Source: Metallumcola ferriviriculae (GTDB lineage: Bacteria; Bacillota; JADQBR01). From it: a stretch of 64,000 nt of DNA. The number at the start of each line of letters is the position of its first letter. The first letter of the stretch is position 1. The position numbers were made by a program, and so were the translations under genes. Positions 16,843-25,376 of this stretch are shown in pieces. The stretch spans positions 1,650,501 through 1,714,500 of the forward strand of contig NZ_CP121694.1 in assembly GCF_035573695.1 (NCBI RefSeq), in the 5' to 3' direction. Under the pieces are notes generated by a model that was not told where the DNA came from, did not search any database, and worked only from the letters and a program-made list of their open reading frames with translations.

Positions 16843-17861
16843 TGATGATTAAAAAAATGTTATTGTTAATGGTTGTTGTCGCTGTGATGATTGTTGCCGT
16901 TAGCGGCTATGCTTTTGCCGCACCAGTGGGAATGGCGGGGCAAACAGTGGTAGATGCTGATAATTTATCTGCAATAATAGGAAATGCCGTGGTGGATGTG
17001 GATGATGGTAATAGTATCGTAAAGATAATGGGCAATATCCATATTCCCCAAGAGCGGGTGGTAAAAGGTGATGTGGTAGCGGTGATGGGGAACATCGATG
17101 TTGATGGCAGGGTGGATGGCGATGTAGTTGCCGTGATGGGCAATATTGCGCTCAATAATGTAGTTAATGGTGATGTGGTTTCGGTGCTGGGCAGCATCAC
17201 CAAAGGACCTAATGCTCAAATTAATGGAGAGACGATTGAGACTAATAGTCCCGGCACATTCAATTTCGTATCCCAGGCGGGTCTTAGTAATCTTAACATA
17301 GGTCTGCGAGGCTTACGCTTTGACTGGAGCTTTAAGATATTTAATGCAGTTATTCTTTTCGCATTAGCTTCTTTAGTGCTGGCATTGATGCCTAACCATA
17401 TTAAAACAATGGCGGTGGAACTGGGAACCGATCCTTTTAGAAAACTTATGATAGGGCTCTTGGCTCTGGTACTAATGCCAGTATTAGTACTTGTTACTGC
17501 ATTATCACTTATCGGTTTGCCACTGGTTCCGGTGATAATCCTCGTATTTATTGGCACAAAATTTATTGGTTATGTTGCAGTGGCACTATTTATTGGCCAC
17601 CGAGCCAGGCAGACCGCATCGTTAAACATAAACATATTTTTAGAACTTCTAGTTGGTGTGTTACTGCTTTGGCTGATAAAACTCGTACCATTCCTGGGCC
17701 TGCTTACATCATTAATTGTGACGTTATTTGCCCTTGGATTGACCATCGACACCAAGTTTGGTACCCAGAAGCCCTGGTTTAAGCGGCGGGATTACAAATC
17801 AATTGAGCCTCCTAGAGAGAAAGAGGAAAACGTTGATGATAAGGAACAAAAGATTGAATAA
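16842..17861 (+). CDS. Exported bactofilin/polymer-forming-like membrane protein
   Basis: A roughly 339-residue protein. A signal-like hydrophobic N-terminus (to about residue 27, ending YAFA) is followed by right-handed beta-helix-like repeats with the recurring phrase GDVVAVMGNI (about residues 60-140; for example VKGDVVAVMGN, VDGDVVAVMGN, VNGDVVSVLGS). Four membrane helices follow (about 170-310) and a charged tail. The repeat is like polymer-forming 'bactofilin-like' domains; this combination is common as the target of ECF systems in Clostridia. ATG at 16842 overlaps the anti-sigma stop (TAATG). Function in envelope maintenance is inferred from context. Confidence 0.75.
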   Translation: MMIKKMLLLMVVVAVMIVAVSGYAFAAPVGMAGQTVVDADNLSAIIGNAVVDVDDGNSIVKIMGNIHIPQERVVKGDVVAVMGNIDVDGRVDGDVVAVMGNIALNNVVNGDVVSVLGSITKGPNAQINGETIETNSPGTFNFVSQAGLSNLNIGLRGLRFDWSFKIFNAVILFALASLVLALMPNHIKTMAVELGTDPFRKLMIGLLALVLMPVLVLVTALSLIGLPLVPVIILVFIGTKFIGYVAVALFIGHRARQTASLNINIFLELLVGVLLLWLIKLVPFLGLLTSLIVTLFALGLTIDTKFGTQKPWFKRRDYKSIEPPREKEENVDDKEQKIE

Positions 17862-17872
17862 ATTTTTCGACG

Positions 17873-17900
17873 ATACGCCTCCGGTACGCCGGGGGCGTAT
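17873..17900 (+). terminator. Terminator-like hairpin after the ECF operon
   Basis: ATACGCC pairs with GGCGTAT and an inner CCGG pairs with CCGG, followed by TTAATATTTA. It closes the sigma/anti-sigma/bactofilin-like operon. Confidence 0.6.
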
Positions 17901-18031
17901 TTAATATTTAGACTGATTTTCCCGAGTTTTCAAGGAAAATGTTGTTTTTTGACGAATATTATCTATTAACTAACTTACTGCCAGAGGCGGGTCAACGAGA
18001 AAGTGGTTAAGATTATACCGGAGGTATTATT

Positions 18032-19489
18032 ATGAAAAGGCTGTCTTTGGCCTTTAGATTAGTGTTTTATTACATGATTTTTGCAGCAATGTGGATTTTG
18101 GTGTCCGATTGGCTGCTGGCGTCCATCTTTAAGGATACGGTAGCTATTACCAAACTACAAAATTTCAAAGGTGTATTTTATGTATTACTTACCGGTGGGT
18201 TATTGTATTTGAAATTGCGCCGGGAATTTGGTATGCGTCATGAAGTGGAAAATGATCTGCGCCGACATCGTGACCAACTGGAGAAATTAGTAGCTGAGCG
18301 AACTACGAAGCTGGCGGCAGCAAATCAGCGGTTAGTGGAGGAAATAAGCAAACAAAAGCAAATCGAAGAGGAATTGAGACAAAGTAATGGACGTTATCGA
18401 CAGCTGGTTGAATTATCACCCGATGTAATTATAGTTCATAGTGACGAAGTTATCGTTTTTGCCAATAAGGTGGCGGCGGAATTTTTCAGGATTAAATCAA
18501 CAACTGAACTGATGGGCAAATCAATAGGAGAATTTTTACATCCCGATTATCATCAGGCGTCCAAACAGCGTATCCGGATGGTTCTGTCGGGCCTAACAGC
18601 TCCTCTGACAGAATTCAAGGTATTTCGTGCCGATGGAAACACTGTTGACGTGGAAGTGAAGTCAATTCCATTCGTACACCAGGGAAAACCTGCAGTACAA
18701 ACTGTAGTTAGGGATATAACCGAACGTAAGCGATTAGAAGAAGAAGTTCTCCGGTCAAGCAAGTTAGAATCTATCGGATTCCTGGCCGGAGGGATTTCTC
18801 ACGATTTTAATAACATTCTTACCATAATCTTAGGCAATGTTTCTTTAGCCAAAGGAAATTTGGACGAGGCTGCATTTATGTTAGATAGATTATCAGAAAT
18901 TGAAAAGGCGGCTGTTCAGGCTAAGGATTTGACCGGCGGTCTGTTAGCGTTTGCCAAGGGTGACGAACCGGTAAAGATGAGACTGGCATTTGGGCACCTG
19001 TTAAAAGAAACGATCAGCCTTGCTTTAAGCGGTTCCAACGTAAAATGCAAGTTTGACATAGCTGACAACCTGCGGTTGGTTGAAGCAGATCCAAGTCAGA
19101 TTAGTCAGGTGATAAATAATGTAGTTATTAATGCGGTTCAAGCTATGTCTAACGGGGGTAACGTTTATGTATCCGCTGAGAATGTCACTGTTTGGCCACG
19201 GAGTATTACTGCCAGAGAAGCAGGCAGCTATGTGCGCATTACCTTTAGGGATGAGGGGCCAGGTGTGTCCCAAGACAATTTGCAGAAGATATTTGACCCA
19301 TATTTTACTACAAAAGAACACGGTAGTGGTTTGGGCTTAGCTGTGACCTATTCGATTGTAAAGAAACACGGGGGGCACATTATCGTGGACTCCAGCCAGG
19401 GAAGGGGAGTGGCATTTCATATTTATTTGCCTGCAGTTTCTTCTAAAGAGGATTGCGGGGGAGATTGTTTGAAGGAGAGCCACTCATAA
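18032..19489 (+). CDS. Membrane PAS-domain sensor histidine kinase (orphan)
   Basis: A 485-residue kinase: two membrane segments in residues 1-65, a coiled stretch with VAERTTKLAAANQRL to about 115, a PAS domain at about 120-235 (ending VVRDITERKRLEEE), a phospho-acceptor box GGISHDFNNILTIILGN near 255, and a HATPase domain with INNVVINAVQAM, FRDEGPGVS and GSGLGLAVTYSIVKKHGG. The DFNN-type H box resembles that of kinases often fused to receivers, but here no receiver or response regulator is adjacent. GGAGG precedes the ATG at 18032. Signal unknown. Confidence 0.9.
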   Translation: MKRLSLAFRLVFYYMIFAAMWILVSDWLLASIFKDTVAITKLQNFKGVFYVLLTGGLLYLKLRREFGMRHEVENDLRRHRDQLEKLVAERTTKLAAANQRLVEEISKQKQIEEELRQSNGRYRQLVELSPDVIIVHSDEVIVFANKVAAEFFRIKSTTELMGKSIGEFLHPDYHQASKQRIRMVLSGLTAPLTEFKVFRADGNTVDVEVKSIPFVHQGKPAVQTVVRDITERKRLEEEVLRSSKLESIGFLAGGISHDFNNILTIILGNVSLAKGNLDEAAFMLDRLSEIEKAAVQAKDLTGGLLAFAKGDEPVKMRLAFGHLLKETISLALSGSNVKCKFDIADNLRLVEADPSQISQVINNVVINAVQAMSNGGNVYVSAENVTVWPRSITAREAGSYVRITFRDEGPGVSQDNLQKIFDPYFTTKEHGSGLGLAVTYSIVKKHGGHIIVDSSQGRGVAFHIYLPAVSSKEDCGGDCLKESHS

Positions 19490-19525
19490 TACAGATAGAT
19501 TAATCAGATGAGGGCGGGTGAAAGC

Positions 19526-19864
19526 ATGGGGAAATGGTTGGATATAGTCTTTGCGGGGATAGTGGTTATAGGGGTGCTATTTGTACTAATCAGCATCATC
19601 TATGGTTTCGGCCATATTTTATACGGGTTAGTGCGTTATTGGCGTATTAGCGTATCTAGTCGTCGTTTATCGGATGGTCTTAATAATCAGAGCTTGCAGG
19701 AGTATATAAAATTGCTCGAACGTGCGGATATACCATTTTACCCTGGTTTGTGGAATACACTTAGAAGCACATACCAATTAGTGGATAGGGCAAGTCACAT
19801 CGATTACGAACTTAAACAGGTATTGAAAAGATTACTTGTTACTGAAGGGGTAAAAGATATATAA
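19526..19864 (+). CDS. Small membrane-anchored protein of unknown function
   Basis: A 112-residue protein with one strong membrane segment at about residues 5-35 and a cytosolic, helical, charged C-terminal half (LQEYIKLLERADIPFYPGLW). I do not recognise the family. The ATG at 19526 follows GGGCGGGTG; the in-frame ATG at 19508 has no ribosome site. It lies 36 bases after the histidine kinase gene and may be cotranscribed. It ends at a strong terminator. Confidence 0.6.
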   Translation: MGKWLDIVFAGIVVIGVLFVLISIIYGFGHILYGLVRYWRISVSSRRLSDGLNNQSLQEYIKLLERADIPFYPGLWNTLRSTYQLVDRASHIDYELKQVLKRLLVTEGVKDI

Positions 19865-19873
19865 CATGACATA

Positions 19874-19907
19874 TAAAAGAGTCAGTCATAATGCCCTGAC
19901 TCTTTTA
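19874..19907. terminator. Strong bidirectional terminator
   Basis: A 12-bp perfect stem, TAAAAGAGTCAG with CTGACTCTTTTA, around a 10-base loop. It separates the kinase unit from the convergent small gene. Confidence 0.85.
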
Positions 19908-19931
19908 ACAGGAATTCATGTTAGGTATATT

Positions 19932-20054
19932 TTATAATTTGTAGAAGCGGTTGCCGCTGACATGGTACTCAATTCCCAAGATATTTTCCAGTACCCAACG
20001 GATGTTACGATCCTTTCGAACCACCAAATCCTTAATATTGTTGTTGAAGAACAT
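19932..20054 (-). CDS. Conserved-looking 40-residue basic protein
   Basis: Reading minus from the ATG at 20054 gives 40 residues, starting MFFNNNIKDLVVRKDRNI and ending SGNRFYKL, then TAA. GGGGTGAT lies 6-10 bases upstream. It has amphipathic character, several Arg/Lys and no membrane helix. It is bounded by a strong terminator downstream and sits immediately after the ZIP gene on the same strand (about 90 bases), so it may share that transcript. Family unknown to me. Confidence 0.55.
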   Translation of the reverse strand: MFFNNNIKDLVVRKDRNIRWVLENILGIEYHVSGNRFYKL

Positions 20055-20145
20055 GTTAAATCACCCCTTGTCATTGATAACTATTTTCAATTACCATTTT
20101 AATGCAAGTTCTTAATTTGGTCAAGGGTTTTTTAGAAAAAATTCA

Positions 20146-20928
20146 TTAGCCCAACACATTATCGAGAAACATCATAATCACAAAACCCAACAACAGCGAA
20201 TGGGTGGCTGCCTTTGAAGAAGAGTTTTTTTGAGTTTCGGGGATGATTTCATGGCTGATGACAAAGAGCATGGCGCCGGCAGCGAAGGCGAGTGCCCAAG
20301 GCAGGATGGGATTGGCAATCTGCACCAGTCCCACTCCCAATAAGCCGCCGATGGGTTCCACCAGACCAGTGGCCAGAGCGATGGAAAATGCTTTTCTTGA
20401 GGAAAGGCCTTCTCTGAGCAAAGGAAGAGCTACAGCTAATCCTTCCGGCATATTCTGCAAGCCAATGGCAACCGCTAAGCTTATACCGTTGGCGATGTCG
20501 CCGTTACCGAAACCTACGCCTACGGCCAGCCCTTCAGGGAAATTATGAACTGTAATAGCCAGGGTAAACATTAGAGCGCGCCGCATGTTATCATGGTTTT
20601 GCCCGGGGCCCTTCAGCAGGTTGGTATCGGGGAAATATGCATCAACCTTATCTAAGAAAATACCGCCTAGGAGTATCCCCCCCAGAACAATTGCAGCTGC
20701 CTTCACACCACCACCTGCAGCTTCAATAGCTGGAATAATTAAGCTAAATGAGGTCGCTGCCAGCATTATCCCGGCAGCAAAACCCAACAATACATCCATC
20801 AACCCCTTAGGGATGTCTTTAGTAAAAAATATGGGAATGGAACCAACGCCTGTTGCTAAACCTGCCGCTAAGCTTGCCAGTAGTCCTAACAGTATGATGT
20901 TATCAAACTGCGTAAGGTACTCTATCAC
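20146..20928 (-). CDS. ZIP-family divalent metal transporter
   Basis: A 260-residue membrane permease. The ZIP signature is in helices IV and V: VHNFPEGLAVGVGFGNGD and LQNMPEGLAVALPL with the metal-binding His, Asn, Pro and Glu residues. ZIP proteins import zinc, iron or other divalent metals. The length and gene form match the bacterial ZupT/GufA type. The start is a GTG at 20928 with GGAGGTGA upstream. The 230-base gap to the hemerythrin gene holds no evident gene. Confidence 0.92.
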   Translation of the reverse strand: MIEYLTQFDNIILLGLLASLAAGLATGVGSIPIFFTKDIPKGLMDVLLGFAAGIMLAATSFSLIIPAIEAAGGGVKAAAIVLGGILLGGIFLDKVDAYFPDTNLLKGPGQNHDNMRRALMFTLAITVHNFPEGLAVGVGFGNGDIANGISLAVAIGLQNMPEGLAVALPLLREGLSSRKAFSIALATGLVEPIGGLLGVGLVQIANPILPWALAFAAGAMLFVISHEIIPETQKNSSSKAATHSLLLGFVIMMFLDNVLG

Positions 20929-21175
20929 CGACTGTCACCTCCATCTTCATAATTACAATATGCAAAGAGCGATATTTTGTGTTTGCTGCGGCATTTTTTA
21001 CGGGCTAAGAACCTCGTAAGGAATTAACAACATTGAAAGATAAAATATTAAAGGGTTAAAGTAATTAAGCTGTAGTTCACAAAAAATGTATTTAAAAGAG
21101 GATTAAAGGCAAAAGTTCTAGAAATAATTTTTTAATGATATTTGGGGATAATTAAATGGCAGGGGGTGAAATGTT

Positions 21176-21595
21176 ATGTCTTGGGTGAAACATTATCATG
21201 ATGACCATATGGCTGTAATGCGCTTATTGGCAAAACTGGAGGGCAATATTAAGGAAATTGAAATGGGGGAAAAGAGAACCCATCTAAATTTAGAGTTAGA
21301 AGAGTTTGCCAGAGTGATTCGGGAGGTAATAATACCGCATTTTAAACATGAAGAAACGGGGATTTACGCACGGATTGCCGAGGTAAGCGAAGAAGAACGG
21401 GATTTTATTAATAGAATGCTTGAAGAACATCGTCGACTTTATGTTGCTTTCGAGGATTACTTATCTGCCGTGGACTCGCTGGATGAGGCCAAATTGGCTG
21501 CGGCTGGTAAAATCATAATAGACATTTTGGCAAAGCATATAAAGAAGGAAGAACTGGTGATCCCTAAGATTGCTGCAAAACTAGACATTAGTTAA
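21176..21595 (+). CDS. Hemerythrin-domain protein
   Basis: A 139-residue helical protein. The pattern of iron ligands fits a bacterial hemerythrin-like domain: an early HxxxH type (KHYHDDHMAVM), then IIPHFKHEETGIY, then EEHRRLYVAFEDY, and a last HIKKEE. These bind a di-iron centre and sense or handle oxygen, nitric oxide or iron. GGGGGTGAAATG precedes the start. It is a single-gene unit. Confidence 0.85.
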   Translation: MSWVKHYHDDHMAVMRLLAKLEGNIKEIEMGEKRTHLNLELEEFARVIREVIIPHFKHEETGIYARIAEVSEEERDFINRMLEEHRRLYVAFEDYLSAVDSLDEAKLAAAGKIIIDILAKHIKKEELVIPKIAAKLDIS

Positions 21596-21627
21596 ACTCT
21601 GCTGCCACACACCCATTGATAATATTC

Positions 21628-21656
21628 TTGACATTATTAGCAGCTTGTGGTTAAAT
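21628..21656 (+). promoter_or_regulatory. Promoter of the T-box leader
   Basis: TTGACA at 21628-21633 and TTAAAT at 21651-21656, 17 bases apart, just upstream of the leader. Confidence 0.55.
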
Positions 21657-21680
21657 GAACAAAATACTTATAAAAACTAT

Positions 21681-22035
21681 GAACAGGAAAAGTAGATTTG
21701 GTTGGAAACCTATAGCGAACCGGGGACAGTGGAAGCCCGGCGGCGACCACTAAGTTGAAGTTCTCCTGGGAGTTGTGAGCTGAATGCTGATTTAGCTATT
21801 AGGCGAGACGGAGCTTCCGCCGTTACAAGGAAGAGGGTATAAGGATTATCCCGTACCTGCGAGTTGATAAGAACTCTCCCGCTAGGGTGGTTTACGAGTA
21901 ACCTCGTCCCTAGGACGGGAGCTTTTTGATATCTATGGGTTATCCAGTACTTTAAGAGGGTCGTTTTGACCAATCAGGGTGGTACCGCGGAGGCGCCACA
22001 GATTCCGTCCCTGTGTTGACGGGTCTGTGGCGCAT
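21681..22035 (+). ncRNA. T-box riboswitch leader of the DAHP synthase gene
   Basis: The leader holds the conserved T-box sequence AGGGTGGTACCGCGG at 21976-21990, which pairs with the tRNA acceptor end through the antiterminator. Stem I begins with the typical AAAAGTAG at about 21687. The intrinsic terminator follows: GCGCCACAG at 21993-22001 with CTGTGGCGC at 22025-22033. A candidate specifier is TTC at 21761-21763 (phenylalanine), just 5' of CTCCTGGGAG-like bases, but I could not fold stem I fully. T-boxes read the charging state of their tRNA and open transcription when it is uncharged. Confidence 0.9.
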
Positions 22036-22056
22036 TATTTATTTGGAGGGGTAATT

Positions 22057-23052
22057 ATGATAGTAGTAATGCAGCTTAATGCTACAAAAGCCGAAGTGGA
22101 CAGTCTTATTAATCGCTTGGAGGTATCCGGTTTCCAAAGCCACATTATTAAGGGAACAAACCGATTGGTGATTGGTGCGGTGGGTTTTCCCGCGGCACCG
22201 GAAAATCCGGGTTTGGAGCGAATGCCCGGTGTGGAAAAAGTGGTGCCAATTATGCAGCCATATAAACTAGCTGGTCGGGAAATAAAACCTGACGACACGG
22301 TAATAAATGTAAAGGGTATTGAAATAGGCGGACGCTCTGCTGTAGTTATTGCCGGACCCTGTGCGGTGGAGAGTAGAGAGCAGCTTTTGGAAGCTGCAGT
22401 AGCAGTGAAGAAGGCAGGGGCAAGTATCATAAGGGGCGGCGCTTTTAAACCAAGAACTTCCCCATATAGCTTTCAGGGTCTGGAAGAAGAAGGTTTAGAG
22501 ATTTTAAAAGAAGCCGGCAACCTAACTGGTTTGCCGGTAATTACCGAAGTTATTGATGAGCGCAGCGCGAAGATGGCCTGTGATTATGCAGATATCCTCC
22601 AGGTCGGTGCGCGCAACATGCAGAACTTCCAGCTGCTTAAATTGATAGGCCAGACCGGTAAGCCGGTAATGCTGAAACGCGGTATTTCAGCTACGATTAA
22701 TGAATGGCTAATGGCCGCTGAGTATATCATGGCTCAAGGAAATTATAAAATAATTTTGTGCGAACGGGGCATTAGAACTTTCGAAACTGCCACCAGGAAT
22801 ACCCTGGATATCAGTGCCATTCCGGTGGTGAAAGGATTGAGTCACTTGCCGATAATGGTAGACCCCAGTCATGCCAGTGGAGATTGGCGGTTGGTTTCGC
22901 CCCTGGCTCGTGCCGGACTTGCCTGCGGAGCTCATGGCGTGATGGTGGAGGTACATCCCAACCCCAAGCAAGCTCTGTGTGACGGGCAGCAGTCTTTAAG
23001 TATAGAGAATTTCAAACAGACGATGAAAGACCTGAGCATGTTTATCCAATAG
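22057..23052 (+). CDS. aroF: 3-deoxy-7-phosphoheptulonate synthase (DAHP synthase)
   Basis: A 331-residue enzyme condensing phosphoenolpyruvate and erythrose 4-phosphate, the first step of the shikimate route to aromatic amino acids. It is the Type I-beta form: an N-terminal ferredoxin-like regulatory domain (about residues 1-70) and a catalytic barrel with VIAGPCAVES, KPRTSPYSFQGL, LQVGARNMQNF, MLKRGISATI and PIMVDPSHASGDW. The ATG at 22057 follows GGAGGGG at 22045 and lies beyond the T-box terminator; longer frames would read through the riboswitch. Regulated by the T-box. Confidence 0.94.
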   Translation: MIVVMQLNATKAEVDSLINRLEVSGFQSHIIKGTNRLVIGAVGFPAAPENPGLERMPGVEKVVPIMQPYKLAGREIKPDDTVINVKGIEIGGRSAVVIAGPCAVESREQLLEAAVAVKKAGASIIRGGAFKPRTSPYSFQGLEEEGLEILKEAGNLTGLPVITEVIDERSAKMACDYADILQVGARNMQNFQLLKLIGQTGKPVMLKRGISATINEWLMAAEYIMAQGNYKIILCERGIRTFETATRNTLDISAIPVVKGLSHLPIMVDPSHASGDWRLVSPLARAGLACGAHGVMVEVHPNPKQALCDGQQSLSIENFKQTMKDLSMFIQ

Positions 23053-23061
23053 TTAGTTATC

Positions 23062-23087
23062 AAGCCGCCCGAGGAGGGCGGCTTTTC
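23062..23087 (+). terminator. Intrinsic terminator after aroF
   Basis: GCCGCCC at 23064-23070 pairs with GGGCGGC at 23076-23082, followed by TTTT. Confidence 0.8.
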
Positions 23088-23258
23088 AGACTGCTTTCCT
23101 TGTTGGTATAATCCTTGCATTTAATTTATTGTATATTCGCGCAATTTCGTCAAATTAAACCAAGGCCGCACTGATGGGAAGAGAAGGGTTCTAACCCTGA
23201 AGCTTCTTAGTTAAGAGTCGGCATTTGTGAACATTTCTTTACAGAAATTTACCTGCTC

Positions 23259-23274
23259 GTGAATGAATGTTCAC
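23259..23274 (+). promoter_or_regulatory. FadR-like operator candidate upstream of the acyl-CoA ligase
   Basis: GTGAATGAATGTTCAC is an inverted repeat (GTGAA/TTCAC) containing the TGAATGAAT half-site that resembles operators of the TetR-type FadR repressor of Firmicutes. A second related arm GTGAACATT lies at 23227-23235. The downstream gene activates fatty acids, which fits. No fadR gene is in view. The remaining 290-base gap also holds TATAAT at 23379-23384 with a weak -35. Confidence 0.45.
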
Positions 23275-23404
23275 TATCTGGGGTTAAAAGGGGGTGCAGC
23301 GGATTAAACGGGTTTAGGGATTTTATGGTAAATGCTGATATGCTGAATAGTCTACATTTTACAGGAATTTTCATATTATATAATTTTCAAAGGGGAGTGG
23401 AAAT

Positions 23405-25063
23405 ATGGCTGATTTAGTTTATAAGACATTGGGAGATACATTGGATGATACCGCAGCGGAATTTGGGGATCGAGATGCTTTAGTCTATGTCGAAACGGGA
23501 CTGCGATACAACTATAAGCAATTTCAGGCTGTAGTTGACGAAGTTGCTAAAGGTTTGATGCAGTTGGGAATTAAAAAAGGTGAGCATGTGGCAATATGGG
23601 CGACAAATGTCCCGGAATGGGTCGTAGCTCAGTTTGCCACTGCTAAGATAGGGGCGGTATTGGTAACGGTTAATACCAGCTATCGTACTCATGAACTGGA
23701 ATACTTGTTACGACAGTCTGACTCAACTACACTTATTCTGATAGACGGTTTTAAAGGTACCAGTTATGTGGATACGGTTTACGAAATTTGCCCTGAACTC
23801 GCAGCCGGGGAACCGGGCGGATTAGAATGTAAAAAACTGCCCAAACTAAAAAATGTTATTTACATTGGGCAGGAGAAAAGAGCAGGAATGTACACATGGG
23901 ATGATATCGTTAATATGGGTGGTGAAGCATCTGACGAGGAACTGCAGAGGCGTCAGCAGAGCCTCCGTTATGACGAGGTAATAAATATGCAGTACACATC
24001 AGGCACCACCGGCTTTCCCAAGGGAGTAATGCTGTCTCATTTTAATATCTTAAATAATGCTATAAATGTAGCGGAATGTATGGGTTTATCCAACAAAGAT
24101 AAACTTTGCATACCGGTACCTTTTTTCCACTGCTTTGGTTGCGTGATGGGTACCCTAGCTTGTGTGGCCAACGGCGCTGCCATGGTTCCCACTATCGAAT
24201 TTAACCCTAAAACGGTGTTAAAGGCGATTGAACAAGAAGGGTGTACGGCGGTTCATGGTGTTCCCACCATGTTTATAGCCGAGTTGGCTGACCCGGACTT
24301 TTCAGCTAAAGATCTTTCAACTTTAAGAACTGGCATTATGGCAGGCGCTCCCTGCCCGGAAAAAGTGATGAAGCAGGTAATGGAGGATATGGGTTGTAAT
24401 GAGGTAACGATTGCCTACGGACAGACCGAGTCTTCACCGGTAATTACTCAAACTAGGCGAACTGATAGTATCCAGCGTCGGGTTTCTTCAGTGGGCAGAG
24501 TGCTGCCTAATGTTGAAGCTAAAATCGTGGACCAGGTGACAGGAGAAGTCTTACCACCGGGAATACAGGGTGAATTATGTACCCGTGGTTATTTGGTGAT
24601 GAAGGGGTATTATAATATGCCTGAGGAAACAGATAATGCCATTGATGATGATGGCTGGCTGCATACCGGTGACTTGGCCACAATGGATGAAGATGGATAT
24701 TATACAATAACCGGCAGACTAAAAGATATGATCATTCGCGGGGGCGAAAATATTTATCCTCGGGAAATCGAAGAGTTTCTTTACATTAATCCCAAAATAT
24801 TAGATGTTCAGGTATTAGGTGTGCCTGACGAGAAGTATGGAGAACAGGTCCTGGCCTGTATCAAAAAACAGGAGGACGTGGAGCTTAGCCCTAAAGAAGT
24901 TCAGGAATTTTGCCAAGGCAAAATTGCCCGCCATAAAATTCCCTACTATGTAATGATAATGGACGAGTATCCAATGACCGCTTCAGGCAAAATACAGAAA
25001 TTTAAGCTTCGAAAAATGGCTGTTGAGGAATTGGGGTTGGCTGATGGCAAGGCAGTAAGCTAA
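23405..25063 (+). CDS. Acyl-CoA synthetase (AMP-forming), medium/long-chain type
   Basis: A 552-residue ANL-superfamily ligase that activates a fatty acid with ATP and CoA. The P-loop YTSGTTGFPKGVMLSH is near residue 200; AYGQTESSPVITQ and GWLHTGDLATMDEDGYYTITGR follow; KDMIIRGGENIYPREIEEF carries the hinge; the C-terminal catalytic lysine is in GKIQKFKL. The sequence resembles FadD-type or AMP-binding enzymes of beta-oxidation. GGGGAGTGG precedes the ATG at 23405. It may feed acyl-CoA to the degradation cluster at 50-58 kb. Confidence 0.93.
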   Translation: MADLVYKTLGDTLDDTAAEFGDRDALVYVETGLRYNYKQFQAVVDEVAKGLMQLGIKKGEHVAIWATNVPEWVVAQFATAKIGAVLVTVNTSYRTHELEYLLRQSDSTTLILIDGFKGTSYVDTVYEICPELAAGEPGGLECKKLPKLKNVIYIGQEKRAGMYTWDDIVNMGGEASDEELQRRQQSLRYDEVINMQYTSGTTGFPKGVMLSHFNILNNAINVAECMGLSNKDKLCIPVPFFHCFGCVMGTLACVANGAAMVPTIEFNPKTVLKAIEQEGCTAVHGVPTMFIAELADPDFSAKDLSTLRTGIMAGAPCPEKVMKQVMEDMGCNEVTIAYGQTESSPVITQTRRTDSIQRRVSSVGRVLPNVEAKIVDQVTGEVLPPGIQGELCTRGYLVMKGYYNMPEETDNAIDDDGWLHTGDLATMDEDGYYTITGRLKDMIIRGGENIYPREIEEFLYINPKILDVQVLGVPDEKYGEQVLACIKKQEDVELSPKEVQEFCQGKIARHKIPYYVMIMDEYPMTASGKIQKFKLRKMAVEELGLADGKAVS

Positions 25064-25075
25064 AAAAGACGAAAG

Positions 25076-25116
25076 AAAGCGGTTCCGGCGGTTAAAGCAG
25101 CTGGAACCGCTTTTTT
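25076..25116 (+). terminator. Intrinsic terminator after the acyl-CoA ligase
   Basis: AAAGCGGTTCC pairs with GGAACCGCTTT around a 16-base loop, ending in six T. Confidence 0.8.
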
Positions 25117-25268
25117 AGATGTAAGGAAAACACCCAAGAAAGCATTATTTCATAAAAAAATGACAATATGTTTATTTCCGTAGGAAACTGCGGGTTGTGA
25201 ATAATTTTCTGTACATGGGGGCGCCCACTTTTAGCACATCCTAAATGTATTTAATTTTCTGAAAATGC

Positions 25269-25297
25269 TTGACGGACCAAGGAGGCCTATGTATAAT
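25269..25297 (+). promoter_or_regulatory. Strong promoter of the GntR-slipin-cytochrome operon
   Basis: TTGACG at 25269-25274 and TATAAT at 25292-25297 are 17 bases apart, close to consensus. Confidence 0.75.
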
Positions 25298-25311
25298 TGT
25301 TATATAACAAT
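25296..25311 (+). promoter_or_regulatory. Perfect 16-bp palindrome, likely GntR operator
   Basis: ATTGTTATATAACAAT is fully palindromic and begins in the -10 box, covering the expected start of transcription. The first gene of the operon encodes a GntR-type repressor, so autoregulation is the natural reading. Confidence 0.6.
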
Positions 25312-25376
25312 AGTACAATATAATGCAAGGATGCTTTAACAGGGTGGGTAAATCGATAGAGAAAGAAGGATGGGGT

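Noticed and set aside
21710-21973. Minus-strand 87-codon frame
   Set aside because: It lies opposite the T-box leader, with no supporting features.
21979-22056. N-terminal extension of the DAHP synthase frame
   Set aside because: It reads through the T-box sequence and terminator; the ribosome site at 22045 sets the start at 22057.
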